A DNA stretch of 64,000 bases from Pyrinomonas methylaliphatogenes (GTDB taxonomy: Bacteria; Acidobacteriota; Blastocatellia; Pyrinomonadales; Pyrinomonadaceae), in NCBI RefSeq assembly GCF_000820845.2, contig NZ_CBXV010000008.1, positions 375,001 to 439,000 on the forward strand, given 5' to 3'. Each line of letters begins with the position of its first letter. Position 1 is the first letter of the stretch. Both the position numbers and the translations under genes were made by a program. The notes under the pieces were generated by a model. The model made no database searches. It saw only the letters and a list, made by a program, of their open reading frames with translations, and had not been told where the DNA came from. This document shows positions 20,463 through 29,456 of this stretch, one piece after another.

Positions 20463-20474
20463 GTCAAAACCCCA

Positions 20475-20504
20475 ATTTTACGCTCTAACCCTCACGCAGT
20501 GCAA
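20475..20504 (-). promoter_or_regulatory. Candidate promoter of the riboswitch-kimA transcript
   Basis: On the minus strand TTGCAC (plus 20499-20504) and TAAAAT (plus 20475-20480) are separated by 18 bp. Transcription would start near 20467, right before the riboswitch, and immediately after the stop codon of the upstream permease gene. Confidence 0.6.
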
Positions 20505-22463
20505 TCAGCCGCCGACATGAACGACAGGTCGCCGTTCGGGATTCGGTTCCGCTTGCCGCAAGACCTCATGCGTCACCGGCGCCGTGTCGCCTTCGCCGAA
20601 GGCGACGTACTTGAAGAGGTAAGCGAGCGGGTTTCCCTCGCTCCAACCGAAATAGACGTGCGGCACTTTGCCCGTCGTATCGCGCAAGTAGAGGAGGAAA
20701 GCGGCGATCGCGTTCGGGACCGCCGGACTTTCCGTCCGCAAGACCCGGTAACCGTCCACTTTGACGCCCTTGACGCGAAGCACGCCCGAAAATTCCGAGG
20801 CATCGCCGGGCGTCACCTCGAAGAAGATGATCGGATCGCGCGTCGGGATATGGTTATCGGCGCGCTTTTCGCGCTCCTTCTGCGCGTACTCGCGCACGTC
20901 GCCGCGATCGCGTCGATTGGCGACGATTCTGATCTCATTCCGACCACGACTGACCTCTTCGATGAACTGTCGGGCCAGATCATCAAGTTCGACGCGCTCG
21001 ACGCGCAACTCGGTCGTGCGCAAGGCGCGCGACATGAATGAGGTGAAGATGATCGTCACGATGAAGAACGAAGCGATCTTGATCCCTTCGGGACGCTCGA
21101 TGACGTTGACCACCGTCGTGTAGATGAAGACCAGCGTGATGCACAGGAAGGCGATCGTCCTCGCCCGCTCTCGCCGTCGTCGCGATGAGACGAACACGGC
21201 GATGGCCGCCGAAGTCATCAGCACCAGGACGCCCGTCGCATAAGCGCCGCCTTGCGCGTCCACATCGGCCTCGAAGATGATCGTGACGGCGAAGGCGACC
21301 GCCGTGTAGACCAAGACCAGCGGGCGCGTCGCCCGCGCCCAATTGGGCGCCATGCCGTAGCGCGGCAGATAGCGCGGCACGATGTTCAGCAACCCGGCCA
21401 TCGCCGACGCTCCGGCGAACCACAGGATCGCGATCGTGCTGATATCATAGAGCGTGCCGAACGCATCGCCGAAGAAGAGGTGGGCCAGATAAGCGAGCGC
21501 GCGCCCGTTGGCCTTGCCTCCCGTTTCGAACTCCTCAGCGGGGATGAGCAGCGTCGTCGTCAAACTGCTGGCGATCAACATCACGCTCATGATGAGCGCC
21601 GCCGTGCGCAGCAGTTTTCGCGTGTTGCGGATCCGTCCGAGCGGGCGCTCCTCGACATCACCGGGATCCCCTTTGACGAGCGGCATGACGGCGACTCCGG
21701 TCTCAAATCCGGAAAGGCCGAGGGCCAATTTTGGGAAGAGGATGAAGGCTAGGCCCAGCATCAACAGCGGATTGCCATGCGTCTGTGGGTGTGCAAGGAG
21801 CGCGTGACGCCAGCGCGGGAAGACTTCCGGATGCGCGAGGACTTCGTATAACCCGCGCGCCACGACGATCACGTTCACCGCGAGATAGACGCCGACGAGA
21901 AGGACGGCGAGGCCGATCGCCTCTCTAAATCCTTTCAGAAAGATCGCGCCGAGAATGGCGATGAGGGCGAGCGTCAACAGCACGCGGTGCTCTAAGAATT
22001 GCGGAGTGAATGGGTTTTCGAGGATATGGGCCGTCGCATCCGCCGCCGATAGCGTGATGGTGATGATGAAATCGGTCGCGACGAATCCTAACAGGACGAG
22101 GACGAAGAGCTTGCCTTTCCAGCGCGAGAAGAGCCGCTCGAGCATCGCGATCGAGCCTTCGCCATGAGGGCTTTCGGCGGCGACGCGGCTGTAGATCGGC
22201 AAAGCGCCGAAAAGCGTCAACATCACGAGGATCAGCGTCGCGATCGGGGAGAGGACTCCTGCGGCCAAGAAGGCGATGCCCGGTTGATAGCCGAGCGTCG
22301 AAAAGTAGTCCACACCCGTCAAACACATCACCTTCCACCAAGCGTGTGTCGGGTGGGCGCTTCCGCCCTTGTGCGGACCTTCCGTCTCTCTCGTCAGCCC
22401 CTTGAGCAACCAACGTTTGAAGCGCTTCGACGTCGCCTTACGCTGGACCAGAGTTTCGATCAT
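20505..22463 (-). CDS. APC-superfamily permease
   Basis: An inner-membrane protein of 652 aa with about twelve hydrophobic segments. After a 40-residue polar N-terminus, membrane segment 1 contains [15 protein letters not shown], an APC-type signature; segment 6 carries [17 protein letters not shown]. The last ~140 residues are soluble. It is related in layout to KimA but clearly diverged, so K+ or an amino acid may be the substrate; I cannot decide. The ATG at 22463 gives a good start. The gene lies 255 bp upstream of kimA on the same strand, but the riboswitch and a separate promoter indicate that kimA is independently controlled. Confidence 0.85.
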   Translation of the reverse strand: MIETLVQRKATSKRFKRWLLKGLTRETEGPHKGGSAHPTHAWWKVMCLTGVDYFSTLGYQPGIAFLAAGVLSPIATLILVMLTLFGALPIYSRVAAESPHGEGSIAMLERLFSRWKGKLFVLVLLGFVATDFIITITLSAADATAHILENPFTPQFLEHRVLLTLALIAILGAIFLKGFREAIGLAVLLVGVYLAVNVIVVARGLYEVLAHPEVFPRWRHALLAHPQTHGNPLLMLGLAFILFPKLALGLSGFETGVAVMPLVKGDPGDVEERPLGRIRNTRKLLRTAALIMSVMLIASSLTTTLLIPAEEFETGGKANGRALAYLAHLFFGDAFGTLYDISTIAILWFAGASAMAGLLNIVPRYLPRYGMAPNWARATRPLVLVYTAVAFAVTIIFEADVDAQGGAYATGVLVLMTSAAIAVFVSSRRRRERARTIAFLCITLVFIYTTVVNVIERPEGIKIASFFIVTIIFTSFMSRALRTTELRVERVELDDLARQFIEEVSRGRNEIRIVANRRDRGDVREYAQKEREKRADNHIPTRDPIIFFEVTPGDASEFSGVLRVKGVKVDGYRVLRTESPAVPNAIAAFLLYLRDTTGKVPHVYFGWSEGNPLAYLFKYVAFGEGDTAPVTHEVLRQAEPNPERRPVVHVGG

Positions 22464-22817
22464 TCGACAACCTCTCGGGCTTCCCTCCCCCGCCGGCTCG
22501 AGACGAGCTCCGGTTTCGAGAGCGAACGGGTCTCGACCTCAAAACTCAAAGATTAAACGGCGCAAGCGCGATCAACGCCGCGCTCGATCGCCGTCCGACG
22601 ATCCATCCTACGCCCGTTTACCGCAAAAGACAAAACTCCCTTGCCCCCGATCGGCGGGCGAAAAGATGTTGTCGCATTCTCGCGTTTTTATGTTAAAGTA
22701 TCGGCTCAAAACCCTTGAAGATCCATAGAACGGCAGCCCCGGTCTCGCTCTCGATAAGGTCCAGTCGAATAGACCGCCCGGACGCCGAATTGTACGCCTT
22801 CGTGGGAGATCGCGAGG
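22464..22817. promoter_or_regulatory. Divergent intergenic region between permease and TPR/sigma-54 regulator
   Basis: This 354-bp region must hold promoters for both directions. On the plus strand TTGTCG near 22670 and TATGTT or TTAAAG 15-18 bp later form a weak promoter candidate in the only AT-rich patch. No repeats or RNA structures stand out. Confidence 0.35.
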
Positions 22818-25800
22818 ATGACGCCACCGAAGATGAGCGCGAAAGCGGTTGAGATCTCGAAGCGGAGTCAAAGCGAAGGGGGCGGGCCGCTCCGAAGCGC
22901 CGCTCCGTCGTCTTGGAACGAAGAGCTTGAAAGGGCCCATCAACTGCTTGATGGCGGGCAATCCCGATTGGCCGAAGAGCGCCTGCGCCGTCTCATCCAA
23001 GCGAGCGGCGACGAATCCCTACAGGCTCAAGCCCGCTGCCTTCTTTCGCTGGCGCTCGAGATGCAGGGGCGTTATCGCGAAGCCCTGGAAGCCGTGCGGA
23101 TCTACGAGGTGCCGAGCAAGCGAGCAGCGCTTACGCCGGAGACGAACATCGCCGTGCGCGTTCGGATCGGGTTAGCCTACAACCAACTGGGCGATCATCC
23201 GAAAGCGATCGCGCTATTGCAAGCGACGTTGCGCGAGATCGGCGAGGATGGTTCGGCCTATCAACTAGGGCTCACCTACAGCGCGCTGGCGCGCGTCTAC
23301 CGTAGCATCAACGAGAACTCCATCTCGCACGATTACGCCGAACGCGCGCTCGCGCATCTGCGCCGAACCGGCGATTGGCGCGGTTTGGCGGAGACTTATC
23401 TCGGCATCGCCGTCACCGACACGCTCGAAGGCAATTACGAGATGGCGCTGGAGAATTTCCAGCACGCGCTCGACCTGATCGGCGATCGCCCGGCCCTCTT
23501 CACGCTCGGCAAGATCTACGCCAACATGGCCGGGGCATACTGGTTCCTCAAACGCCCACAAGACGGCATCCGGTGCCTCGAAAAAGCGATCGGTTATTAC
23601 GAGCGGACCGAACACAAAGCCAACGCCGCGCTCGGCTATAACAACCTCGGCATAAACTTGATCCTGCTCGGCGATTGGAAACGGGCCCAAGAGGCCCTCG
23701 AACGAGCTCTCGAACTGGCTCTCAGCACCGATCGTCACACCGCACAGGTGCCGATGATCCTCGATTCGCTCGGCGAATTGGCGACGTTGCGCGGGGACCA
23801 CAGACAAGCCCAAGACTATCTCGAACGCGCCGTTCGCTTGGCGACGGAGCACGGCAACAAGTGGTACATCGGTCAGGCGCGGCGCACGTTGGGCCGACTC
23901 TATCTGGCGATGGGACAAGCGCGCCGGGCCATCGAGGAGGGTAGGATCGCGCTCGCGTTGGCCGAAAGCATCAGCGATCGGCAAGCGATCCGCGACGCGC
24001 ATCTATTGCTCGCCGAAGCCCATCTCGATTGCGGTCATCTGGACGAATGTAACAACTACCTGCAGACCGTCAGCGAGACGACGAGCAACAGCGCCGCCGA
24101 ACTCGCCAACATCGGCGAAGCGCAGCGCATCTATGGCATCTTGGCGCTGGCCCAGGCCGATCACGCGCTCGCCGCACATCACTTCGGGCGCAGCGTCTCC
24201 ATCTTCGAGATGCTCGGCGATCGGTACCGAAGCGCGTTGGCCCACTACTGGCTCGGGCGCACCTATGCGAACAGTCACCCTGAACGCGCCATCGAGCATT
24301 TGTCGCTCGCCGCCAAAACGTTCCGCGAACTCGGAGCGCGTCCGCTCATCGAACGATCGGAAGAGGCCCTGCGCGGGCTGGGCCAACCGATCAGCGAGTC
24401 GAAGCCGGAACCCTCGGCGCTCGCGCAAATACTGACCCTTCGCCTAACCGAAGCCGTCGCCTCGCGCGAACTCCTGCTGCGCGAGCTTGCCGCGATCATC
24501 CATCAGGAGGCGAATAGCCGCTTCGTCGTCCTGCTCGAACAGGATCGCGATGACAAAGAACGCTATCACCTCGGCGCCGCACAATCGAATCGGAAAGATC
24601 TCCCCAATCTCGTCGTCGCGGAGTGGAACAGCTTGGGCCGCGAGGCGCGCGAACGCTGGATGCAAGAACATGACGTCTCGCTTTTCACCTTGCGCCCGAC
24701 CCATGCCCCGCAGGTCCTGCTCCTCGTCTCTCCGGCCATCACAGACGCGCTGCCCAACGGGCTCGCGCTCTATCCGCTGCTGCGCGTCGTCGAGCTGGGG
24801 CTCGACGTATGCGCGCTTCGCGAACGCACGCAGACAGGCTTCAGCAGCAACCTCGCCGCGTCGCCCACGGACCAGAGCCTGATGCCCGGCTTCATCCACT
24901 CGAGCCCGGCGATGATGCGGCTCATCGAAGAGGTCCACAAGATCCGCTCGTCAGATGTGACGGTGCTGATTACCGGAGAATCCGGAACGGGCAAAGAGCT
25001 GGTCGCGCGAGCCATTCATCAACTCTCTTCTCGCCGAACCAAGGTCTTCATCCCATTCAATTGCACGGCGGTCCCGAAGGAACTGGCCGAAGCCTACTTG
25101 TTCGGCTATCGCCGCGGAGCGTTCACCGGAGCGATCGCTGACTCGCCAGGCGTGATCAGAACGGCTGCCGGCGGCACGCTCTTCCTCGACGAAGTCGGAG
25201 ATCTGCCGCTCGACGTGCAACCGAAACTGCTGCGATTCCTTCAAGAGGGCGAAATCCAACCGCTCGGAGATCAACGCCCGACCAAGATCGATGTGCGCAT
25301 CATCGCGGCCACCAACACCGATCTGGAGAGATTGGTCGCCGAAGGGCGTTTCCGTGAAGACCTCTACTACCGCCTCAACGTCATCCGTCTCTGCGTGCCG
25401 CCCTTGCGCGAACGCCGCTCAGAGATTCCGGCCATCGTCACCTATTACCTGAACCACTACTCATCACGCTTCGGTCGCCGCGATATCCAAATCACCCCGC
25501 AAGCGATGGACCTACTGATGGTCTACGATTGGCCCGGTAACGTCCGTCAGCTCTGCAACGAAATTCAGCGGATCGTCGCGCGCGCGGAAGATGGCACGAT
25601 CATCACGCCCGATCATCTCTCGCCAGAGGTGCGACGCAAGGCGATCCCGCTGCAAACCGCCAATCCCACGATCAGCGCCCCGACGCCCGGAATGACGCTC
25701 GCCGATGCGTTGACGACGCTCGAAAAGCGCATGATCGTCGATGCGCTGCGCCGCCACCGCGGCAACATCTCGCGCACGGCCCGCGAACTCGGACTGACGC

Positions 25801-25871
25801 GGCGCGGCCTCTACCTCAAGATGGAGCGATATGGATTAGATGTTGAGCGGATCGCCGCGCACGACGCCTGA
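22818..25871 (+). CDS. TPR-containing sigma-54-dependent transcriptional activator
   Basis: A 1017-aa regulator. Residues about 35-540 are helical TPR-type repeats (LGLTYSALARVYRSINENS, LGYNNLGINLILLGDWKRA and others), a likely protein-sensing platform. Residues about 545-680 may be a degenerate GAF-like domain. The AAA+ domain follows: Walker A GESGTGKE at about residue 720, the sigma-54 contact loop GAFTGA at about 767, Walker B GGTLFLDEVGDLPL, and the arginine region LYYRLNVIRLCVPPLRERR. The C-terminus is a Fis-type helix-turn-helix (NISRTARELGLTRRGLYLK). It therefore should activate sigma-54 promoters. No response-regulator receiver is present. The target genes are unknown; the pilT operon is its convergent neighbour. 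Confidence 0.94.
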   Translation: MTPPKMSAKAVEISKRSQSEGGGPLRSAAPSSWNEELERAHQLLDGGQSRLAEERLRRLIQASGDESLQAQARCLLSLALEMQGRYREALEAVRIYEVPSKRAALTPETNIAVRVRIGLAYNQLGDHPKAIALLQATLREIGEDGSAYQLGLTYSALARVYRSINENSISHDYAERALAHLRRTGDWRGLAETYLGIAVTDTLEGNYEMALENFQHALDLIGDRPALFTLGKIYANMAGAYWFLKRPQDGIRCLEKAIGYYERTEHKANAALGYNNLGINLILLGDWKRAQEALERALELALSTDRHTAQVPMILDSLGELATLRGDHRQAQDYLERAVRLATEHGNKWYIGQARRTLGRLYLAMGQARRAIEEGRIALALAESISDRQAIRDAHLLLAEAHLDCGHLDECNNYLQTVSETTSNSAAELANIGEAQRIYGILALAQADHALAAHHFGRSVSIFEMLGDRYRSALAHYWLGRTYANSHPERAIEHLSLAAKTFRELGARPLIERSEEALRGLGQPISESKPEPSALAQILTLRLTEAVASRELLLRELAAIIHQEANSRFVVLLEQDRDDKERYHLGAAQSNRKDLPNLVVAEWNSLGREARERWMQEHDVSLFTLRPTHAPQVLLLVSPAITDALPNGLALYPLLRVVELGLDVCALRERTQTGFSSNLAASPTDQSLMPGFIHSSPAMMRLIEEVHKIRSSDVTVLITGESGTGKELVARAIHQLSSRRTKVFIPFNCTAVPKELAEAYLFGYRRGAFTGAIADSPGVIRTAAGGTLFLDEVGDLPLDVQPKLLRFLQEGEIQPLGDQRPTKIDVRIIAATNTDLERLVAEGRFREDLYYRLNVIRLCVPPLRERRSEIPAIVTYYLNHYSSRFGRRDIQITPQAMDLLMVYDWPGNVRQLCNEIQRIVARAEDGTIITPDHLSPEVRRKAIPLQTANPTISAPTPGMTLADALTTLEKRMIVDALRRHRGNISRTARELGLTRRGLYLKMERYGLDVERIAAHDA

Positions 25872-25872
25872 A

Positions 25873-26628
25873 TCATAGCGGCGCAAGCCGCAACGCGGCG
25901 AAATAGTCTTTGTAAAGCTCGTTGAAGCTGCGAATCGTGTAATCGAGAAGCGATGGCAGATCCTTGAGGTCCGCCGTGTTGACGACGAGATTGGCGTTGT
26001 TGAGAAAAGCGGCGTGAGCGTCAGCCGTGCGCACCGTCGGCGAGACCTGCACGAAGAAGAGCCTTCGACGCTCAGCCGGACGAAGCGCCATGATCTCGCG
26101 CGTCAGGAAAGCAGCCCCCTGCTCAGCCGCGTCGAATTCGACGTCAAGAACGAACACGTCGATCTTATCCTCACGCATTCGCTCGATAGCCTGTGAGGTG
26201 TCCGCGGCGAGGTAAACCTCGTAATGGTTCTCCGCAAGCGAGCGGGCGACCGATTCGCGATGGCGCGCCTCAAGGCAAAGGAGCGCGCGGCGCGCGCGCT
26301 GACGCCGCACGAAGTCGACCTGCGCCCCCTCGCCGCGCACGAGCGCAACCAGAGCGTTCAACAGCTCCTCGGTCGAAACTCCGGTCGAACGCTCGAGCGT
26401 TTCGGTCCTGCCCCGCTCTTGACCTTCGAGCGTGAAGGCCGGAGCCGGAATGGGACGCACGGGCGGGCCAGCTGACACCGATTCCTGCACGCCCACGCGG
26501 CTTAAGACCGGCGGCTGGACGTTGACGTTCTGTTGACATTTCGGACACCGCACGGTGAATGGGCGCGACGGCAGTTTCGCCTCGTCGAGTTGCAAACGCG
26601 CGGCGCAGTGCGAACAGGTGACGATCAT
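25873..26628 (-). CDS. Zinc-ribbon protein with a receiver-like C-terminal domain
   Basis: A 251-aa protein. The N-terminus is a zinc ribbon of the MJ0042 type (IVTCSHCAARLQLDEAKL, then VRCPKCQQNV). A Pro-rich linker follows, and residues about 120-235 resemble a response-regulator receiver fold, with VFVLDVEFD as the likely phosphorylation-site strand and hydrophobic strands before and after it. The conserved acidic pair at the receiver N-terminus is not obvious (LLCLEARHRE), so phosphorylation is doubtful. It lies 21 bp downstream of pilT with a GAGGTG ribosome site, so the two are probably co-expressed. A role in type IV pilus control is inferred from position only. Confidence 0.72.
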   Translation of the reverse strand: MIVTCSHCAARLQLDEAKLPSRPFTVRCPKCQQNVNVQPPVLSRVGVQESVSAGPPVRPIPAPAFTLEGQERGRTETLERSTGVSTEELLNALVALVRGEGAQVDFVRRQRARRALLCLEARHRESVARSLAENHYEVYLAADTSQAIERMREDKIDVFVLDVEFDAAEQGAAFLTREIMALRPAERRRLFFVQVSPTVRTADAHAAFLNNANLVVNTADLKDLPSLLDYTIRSFNELYKDYFAALRLAPL

Positions 26629-26649
26629 CTCAACACCTCGACGTGATTC

Positions 26650-27825
26650 TCACTCGATGACCTCGAAGATCGAAGGTTTTGGCTCCGATGCGGGCGACAT
26701 CCCTTGCGCGCGCAGATAGTCGTCGCCCGAAGAGAGCCCTTTGAGCGCCAGGAGCAAGTTGTTCTGGTTGGTGGCAAACGCCAAACCATCCTCGAGCGTG
26801 ATGATCCCGCGTTCGATCATCCCTTTGATCACCGTGTCGAAATCTTGCATCCCGTCCAGTTGACCATCGCGCATCGCATCGAGCAGAGATTTGCCCTCCG
26901 ATTCGCCCTCTTGGATGTACTCGCGCGTGCGCGGCGTGGATTTCAAGATCTCAACCGCTGCGATGCGACCACGACCGTCAGCCCGCGGAATCAAACGCTG
27001 CGAGATGATGTAGCGGAAAGTCTGGGCCAGTCGCGTGCGAATCACCGGCTCTTCGTTCTTCGGATAGAGCCCAATGATGCGATCGACCGTCTTCGAAGCA
27101 TCGATCGTGTGCAGCGTCGAAAGGACGAGATGGCCAGTCTCCGCCGCTTCGAGCGCGATCTCGGTCGTCTCGAGATCGCGCATCTCGCCGATCAGGATAA
27201 CCTTCGGCGCCTGACGTAGCGCGGCGCGCAGCGCCGAAGGGAAATCGACGGCGTCCGAACCGATCTCGCGCTGGTTGATGGTCGAATTCTTGTGCGTGTG
27301 CAAGAACTCGATCGGATCCTCGATCGTGACGATGTGATAGTGCTTCGTCTCGTTGATGAGATCGATGATCGCGGCTAAGGTCGAACTCTTGCCCGATCCG
27401 GTAGGCCCGGTCACGAGGACTATGCCGTTGCGCAACTCGGCGATCTCGGCAAGCTGCGGCGGCAAACGCAACGAGCGGAGCGTCGGGATCTCGGTCGGGA
27501 TCAAGCGCATGACGATCGAATAGGTGCCGCGCTGCTGGAAGATGTTCACGCGAAAGCGCGTGCGCGACGGCAGAGAGAAACTGAGATCGACGGCGCCGGT
27601 CCGAATCAAACGCTCCGCTGCGTCGGGATGGCCCTTGAGGATCGCCATGGCGAGGATCTCGGTCTGATAGGGCGTAAGCTTCTGCACCCCCAAAGGCTGT
27701 ACGGGAGTCAATTTCCCGTTGATCTCCACCTGCGGCGGCTGCCCGACGGAGAAGTTGAGGTCGCTGATCTTGTCGGAAACGAGCAACATGCGTTCGATGA
27801 TCGGCGCAGGATCGAAGAAACTCAT
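26650..27825 (-). CDS. pilT: PilT-type twitching motility ATPase
   Basis: A 391-aa secretion-type ATPase of the PilT/PilU group that powers pilus retraction. Walker A GPTGSGKSS is at residues 140-148, the Asp box includes VTIEDPIEFLH, Walker B is VILIGEMRDLETTEIA, and the His box is HLVLSTLHT, all intact. The ATG at 27825 (MSFFDPAPIIERM) was chosen because GGAG precedes it and PilT proteins begin there; an open frame extends 119 codons upstream without protein-like composition. The zinc-ribbon/receiver-like gene follows. No pilin or PilB gene is present in the window. Confidence 0.93.
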   Translation of the reverse strand: MSFFDPAPIIERMLLVSDKISDLNFSVGQPPQVEINGKLTPVQPLGVQKLTPYQTEILAMAILKGHPDAAERLIRTGAVDLSFSLPSRTRFRVNIFQQRGTYSIVMRLIPTEIPTLRSLRLPPQLAEIAELRNGIVLVTGPTGSGKSSTLAAIIDLINETKHYHIVTIEDPIEFLHTHKNSTINQREIGSDAVDFPSALRAALRQAPKVILIGEMRDLETTEIALEAAETGHLVLSTLHTIDASKTVDRIIGLYPKNEEPVIRTRLAQTFRYIISQRLIPRADGRGRIAAVEILKSTPRTREYIQEGESEGKSLLDAMRDGQLDGMQDFDTVIKGMIERGIITLEDGLAFATNQNNLLLALKGLSSGDDYLRAQGMSPASEPKPSIFEVIE

Positions 27826-28254
27826 AGCGGCTCCGGAAAAGAAGGCTCGTCTCGAGGTCGGCGGGACGCAAGCGCGCCCCGCCCGCATCATTGTTGCCCA
27901 TCTCCCGCGATAAACGCAAGCAAAAATTTTTAAACACACTCCTTGTTCCGAAACTAGCTTTAGCGCGGGGCCGTCCTCAGGCTCTCCGTTCGGCTCTTCG
28001 CGCCCTCCTGCGCGCCTTTTGGCTTCCCGCCTCTGCCAACAAAGCCGCCCTTCCGCTTGATTCCGCCCTAGATCATGCGTTAAATTCCTCGTGGGGTCGT
28101 GCACATTCAAACGCTGGCTGCGCTCCGTAGCGGCTTGGAAACTTAAAGATCTTGTTCGCTCGTTTTTCCATTGCGCCCGCAATGCGAACTGTGTCGTCCA
28201 CTACGCCGCTTCCCGAGCGGCGCGTGATAGCGAGATCGAGTAGAGAGAGGCACG
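27826..28254. promoter_or_regulatory. Divergent intergenic region between pilT and cdaA
   Basis: This 429-bp region separates two divergent operons and must contain both promoters. The AT-rich patch at about 27905-27955 may hold the pilT promoter on the minus strand. An AGAGAGAGG ribosome site precedes cdaA. I see no hairpin terminator, repeat or small gene here. Confidence 0.4.
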
Positions 28255-29109
28255 GTGATACTGCTCTTGTCCTACACGGAGTATCTAGAACGGCTAAGCG
28301 AACCGCGCAGCATCGTGGATGTCGCTTTGGTCTTCGTCATCGTCTACACCGTGCTTCGTTTGGTGCGTGGGACGCGCGCGGCCCCGATGGCTGCGGGACT
28401 GCTCGGTTTTGCGGCCCTCTACTGGCTCGCCATCTGGCAGAGACTCGCGACGCTTGAATTCATTCTGCGCAGCGCGCTTCTGTATGTCGGCGTCGCGGTC
28501 ATCGTCCTTTTCCAGACCGAGATCAGGCAAGCGCTCATCTCCCTTGGGAACCGGTTGCGTCTCCCTTTGTGGCGGAGCCATCGCGGGCAGTTTGGCGAAG
28601 GCGTATACGATGAGATAGTGCTTGCCGCGACGACGCTCGCCTCGACCAAAACGGGGGCCTTGATCGTCATCGAGCGCGGGATAAGTTTGACGAACGCAGC
28701 CGAGAGCGGCATCAGACTTGACGCCGAGCTGAGCTACGATCTTCTCGTGGCGATCTTCAATCCGGCCTCCCCCTTGCACGATGGGGCGGTGATCATTCGC
28801 GAGCATCGCATCGTCGCCGCCTCGTGCTTTTTGCCGTTGACGCTCAATCCGCTTCTGTCGAAAGATTTGGGCACGCGCCATCGCGCGGCCATCGGCATCA
28901 CAGAGGTCACCGATGCCGTCGCCATCGTCGTTTCGGAGGAGACGGGCCTCATTTCGTTCGTCGAACGCGGGCAGATCAAGCGAGGTCTCGATGCCACGCG
29001 GTTGCGGGCCGCGATCGTGCAGGCCTTGCTGGCGCCGCGTCAGAGGCGCAGGGTGGGAAGGCTGGGCGCGGAGACCGAGCGCGAAGCGGAAGAGGCGATC
29101 ACCACTTAA
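28255..29109 (+). CDS. cdaA: Diadenylate cyclase CdaA
   Basis: CdaA makes cyclic di-AMP from two ATP at the membrane. The 284-aa protein has three N-terminal hydrophobic segments (residues about 20-95), a short linker and the DAC domain. The catalytic motifs are intact: DGA at residues 176-178 (in LHDGAVII) and GTRHRAA from residue 206. The C-terminal tail is charged. The start is a GTG at 28255 with AGAGAGAGG upstream. It heads the classic order cdaA, cdaR, glmM, in which CdaR and GlmM modulate its activity. The product should be the ligand of the riboswitch upstream of kimA. Confidence 0.96.
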   Translation: MILLLSYTEYLERLSEPRSIVDVALVFVIVYTVLRLVRGTRAAPMAAGLLGFAALYWLAIWQRLATLEFILRSALLYVGVAVIVLFQTEIRQALISLGNRLRLPLWRSHRGQFGEGVYDEIVLAATTLASTKTGALIVIERGISLTNAAESGIRLDAELSYDLLVAIFNPASPLHDGAVIIREHRIVAASCFLPLTLNPLLSKDLGTRHRAAIGITEVTDAVAIVVSEETGLISFVERGQIKRGLDATRLRAAIVQALLAPRQRRRVGRLGAETEREAEEAITT

Positions 29110-29119
29110 CCAGAGCTTG

Positions 29120-29436
29120 GGCAAACGAGAAGTTTTCGAGAAGGCGAACTTCGATCTCTTGCGGGTTCTTCTGCATCTCCGCTTACGGCCAACGAGAAGT
29201 TTTCGAGAAGGGCCGGGGATCGGGCGGATCGAAGCCTTCAAAAGCTGCCGCACCGCAGAACGATGCAGGAGTCATCAGCTTTGCCGCGCTGCGCAAACTA
29301 CAGGGCGCGCAGGTGCACCGTCAGAACGATGCGGGAGTCATCAGTCCAAGTTCGGGCGGATTAAAGTTCAAGCCATGCGCGGGCAAAAGGCGGCGCAGCC
29401 ATCAATCCAAGTTCGGGCGGATTAAAGCCTTTAAAA
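29120..29436. repeat. Cluster of interleaved 25-30 bp direct repeats with 61-67 bp pitch
   Basis: The 347-bp gap between cdaA and cdaR is filled by paired repeats. A 25-bp unit containing AACGAGAAGTTTTCGAGAAG lies at 29120-29144 and 29187-29211 (pitch 67). A 29/30-bp unit containing CAGAACGATGC and GGAGTCATCAG lies at 29250-29278 and 29315-29344 (pitch 65). A 28-bp unit containing CCAAGTTCGGGCGGATTAAA lies at 29339-29366 and 29400-29427 (pitch 61). A variant of GGGCGGAT-AAAGCCTT is at 29221-29245 and again at about 29412-29436. Open frames across it appear to be by-products of the repeats and are not called as genes. Confidence 0.85.
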
Positions 29437-29456
29437 GCGGCTGAGCCTATTCGAGA

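Noticed and set aside
28824-29444. Plus-strand frames running from cdaA into the repeat cluster, with repeated QNDAGVIS-like words
   Set aside because: The repeated words come from the DNA repeats. The frames begin inside cdaA and have no start signal of their own.
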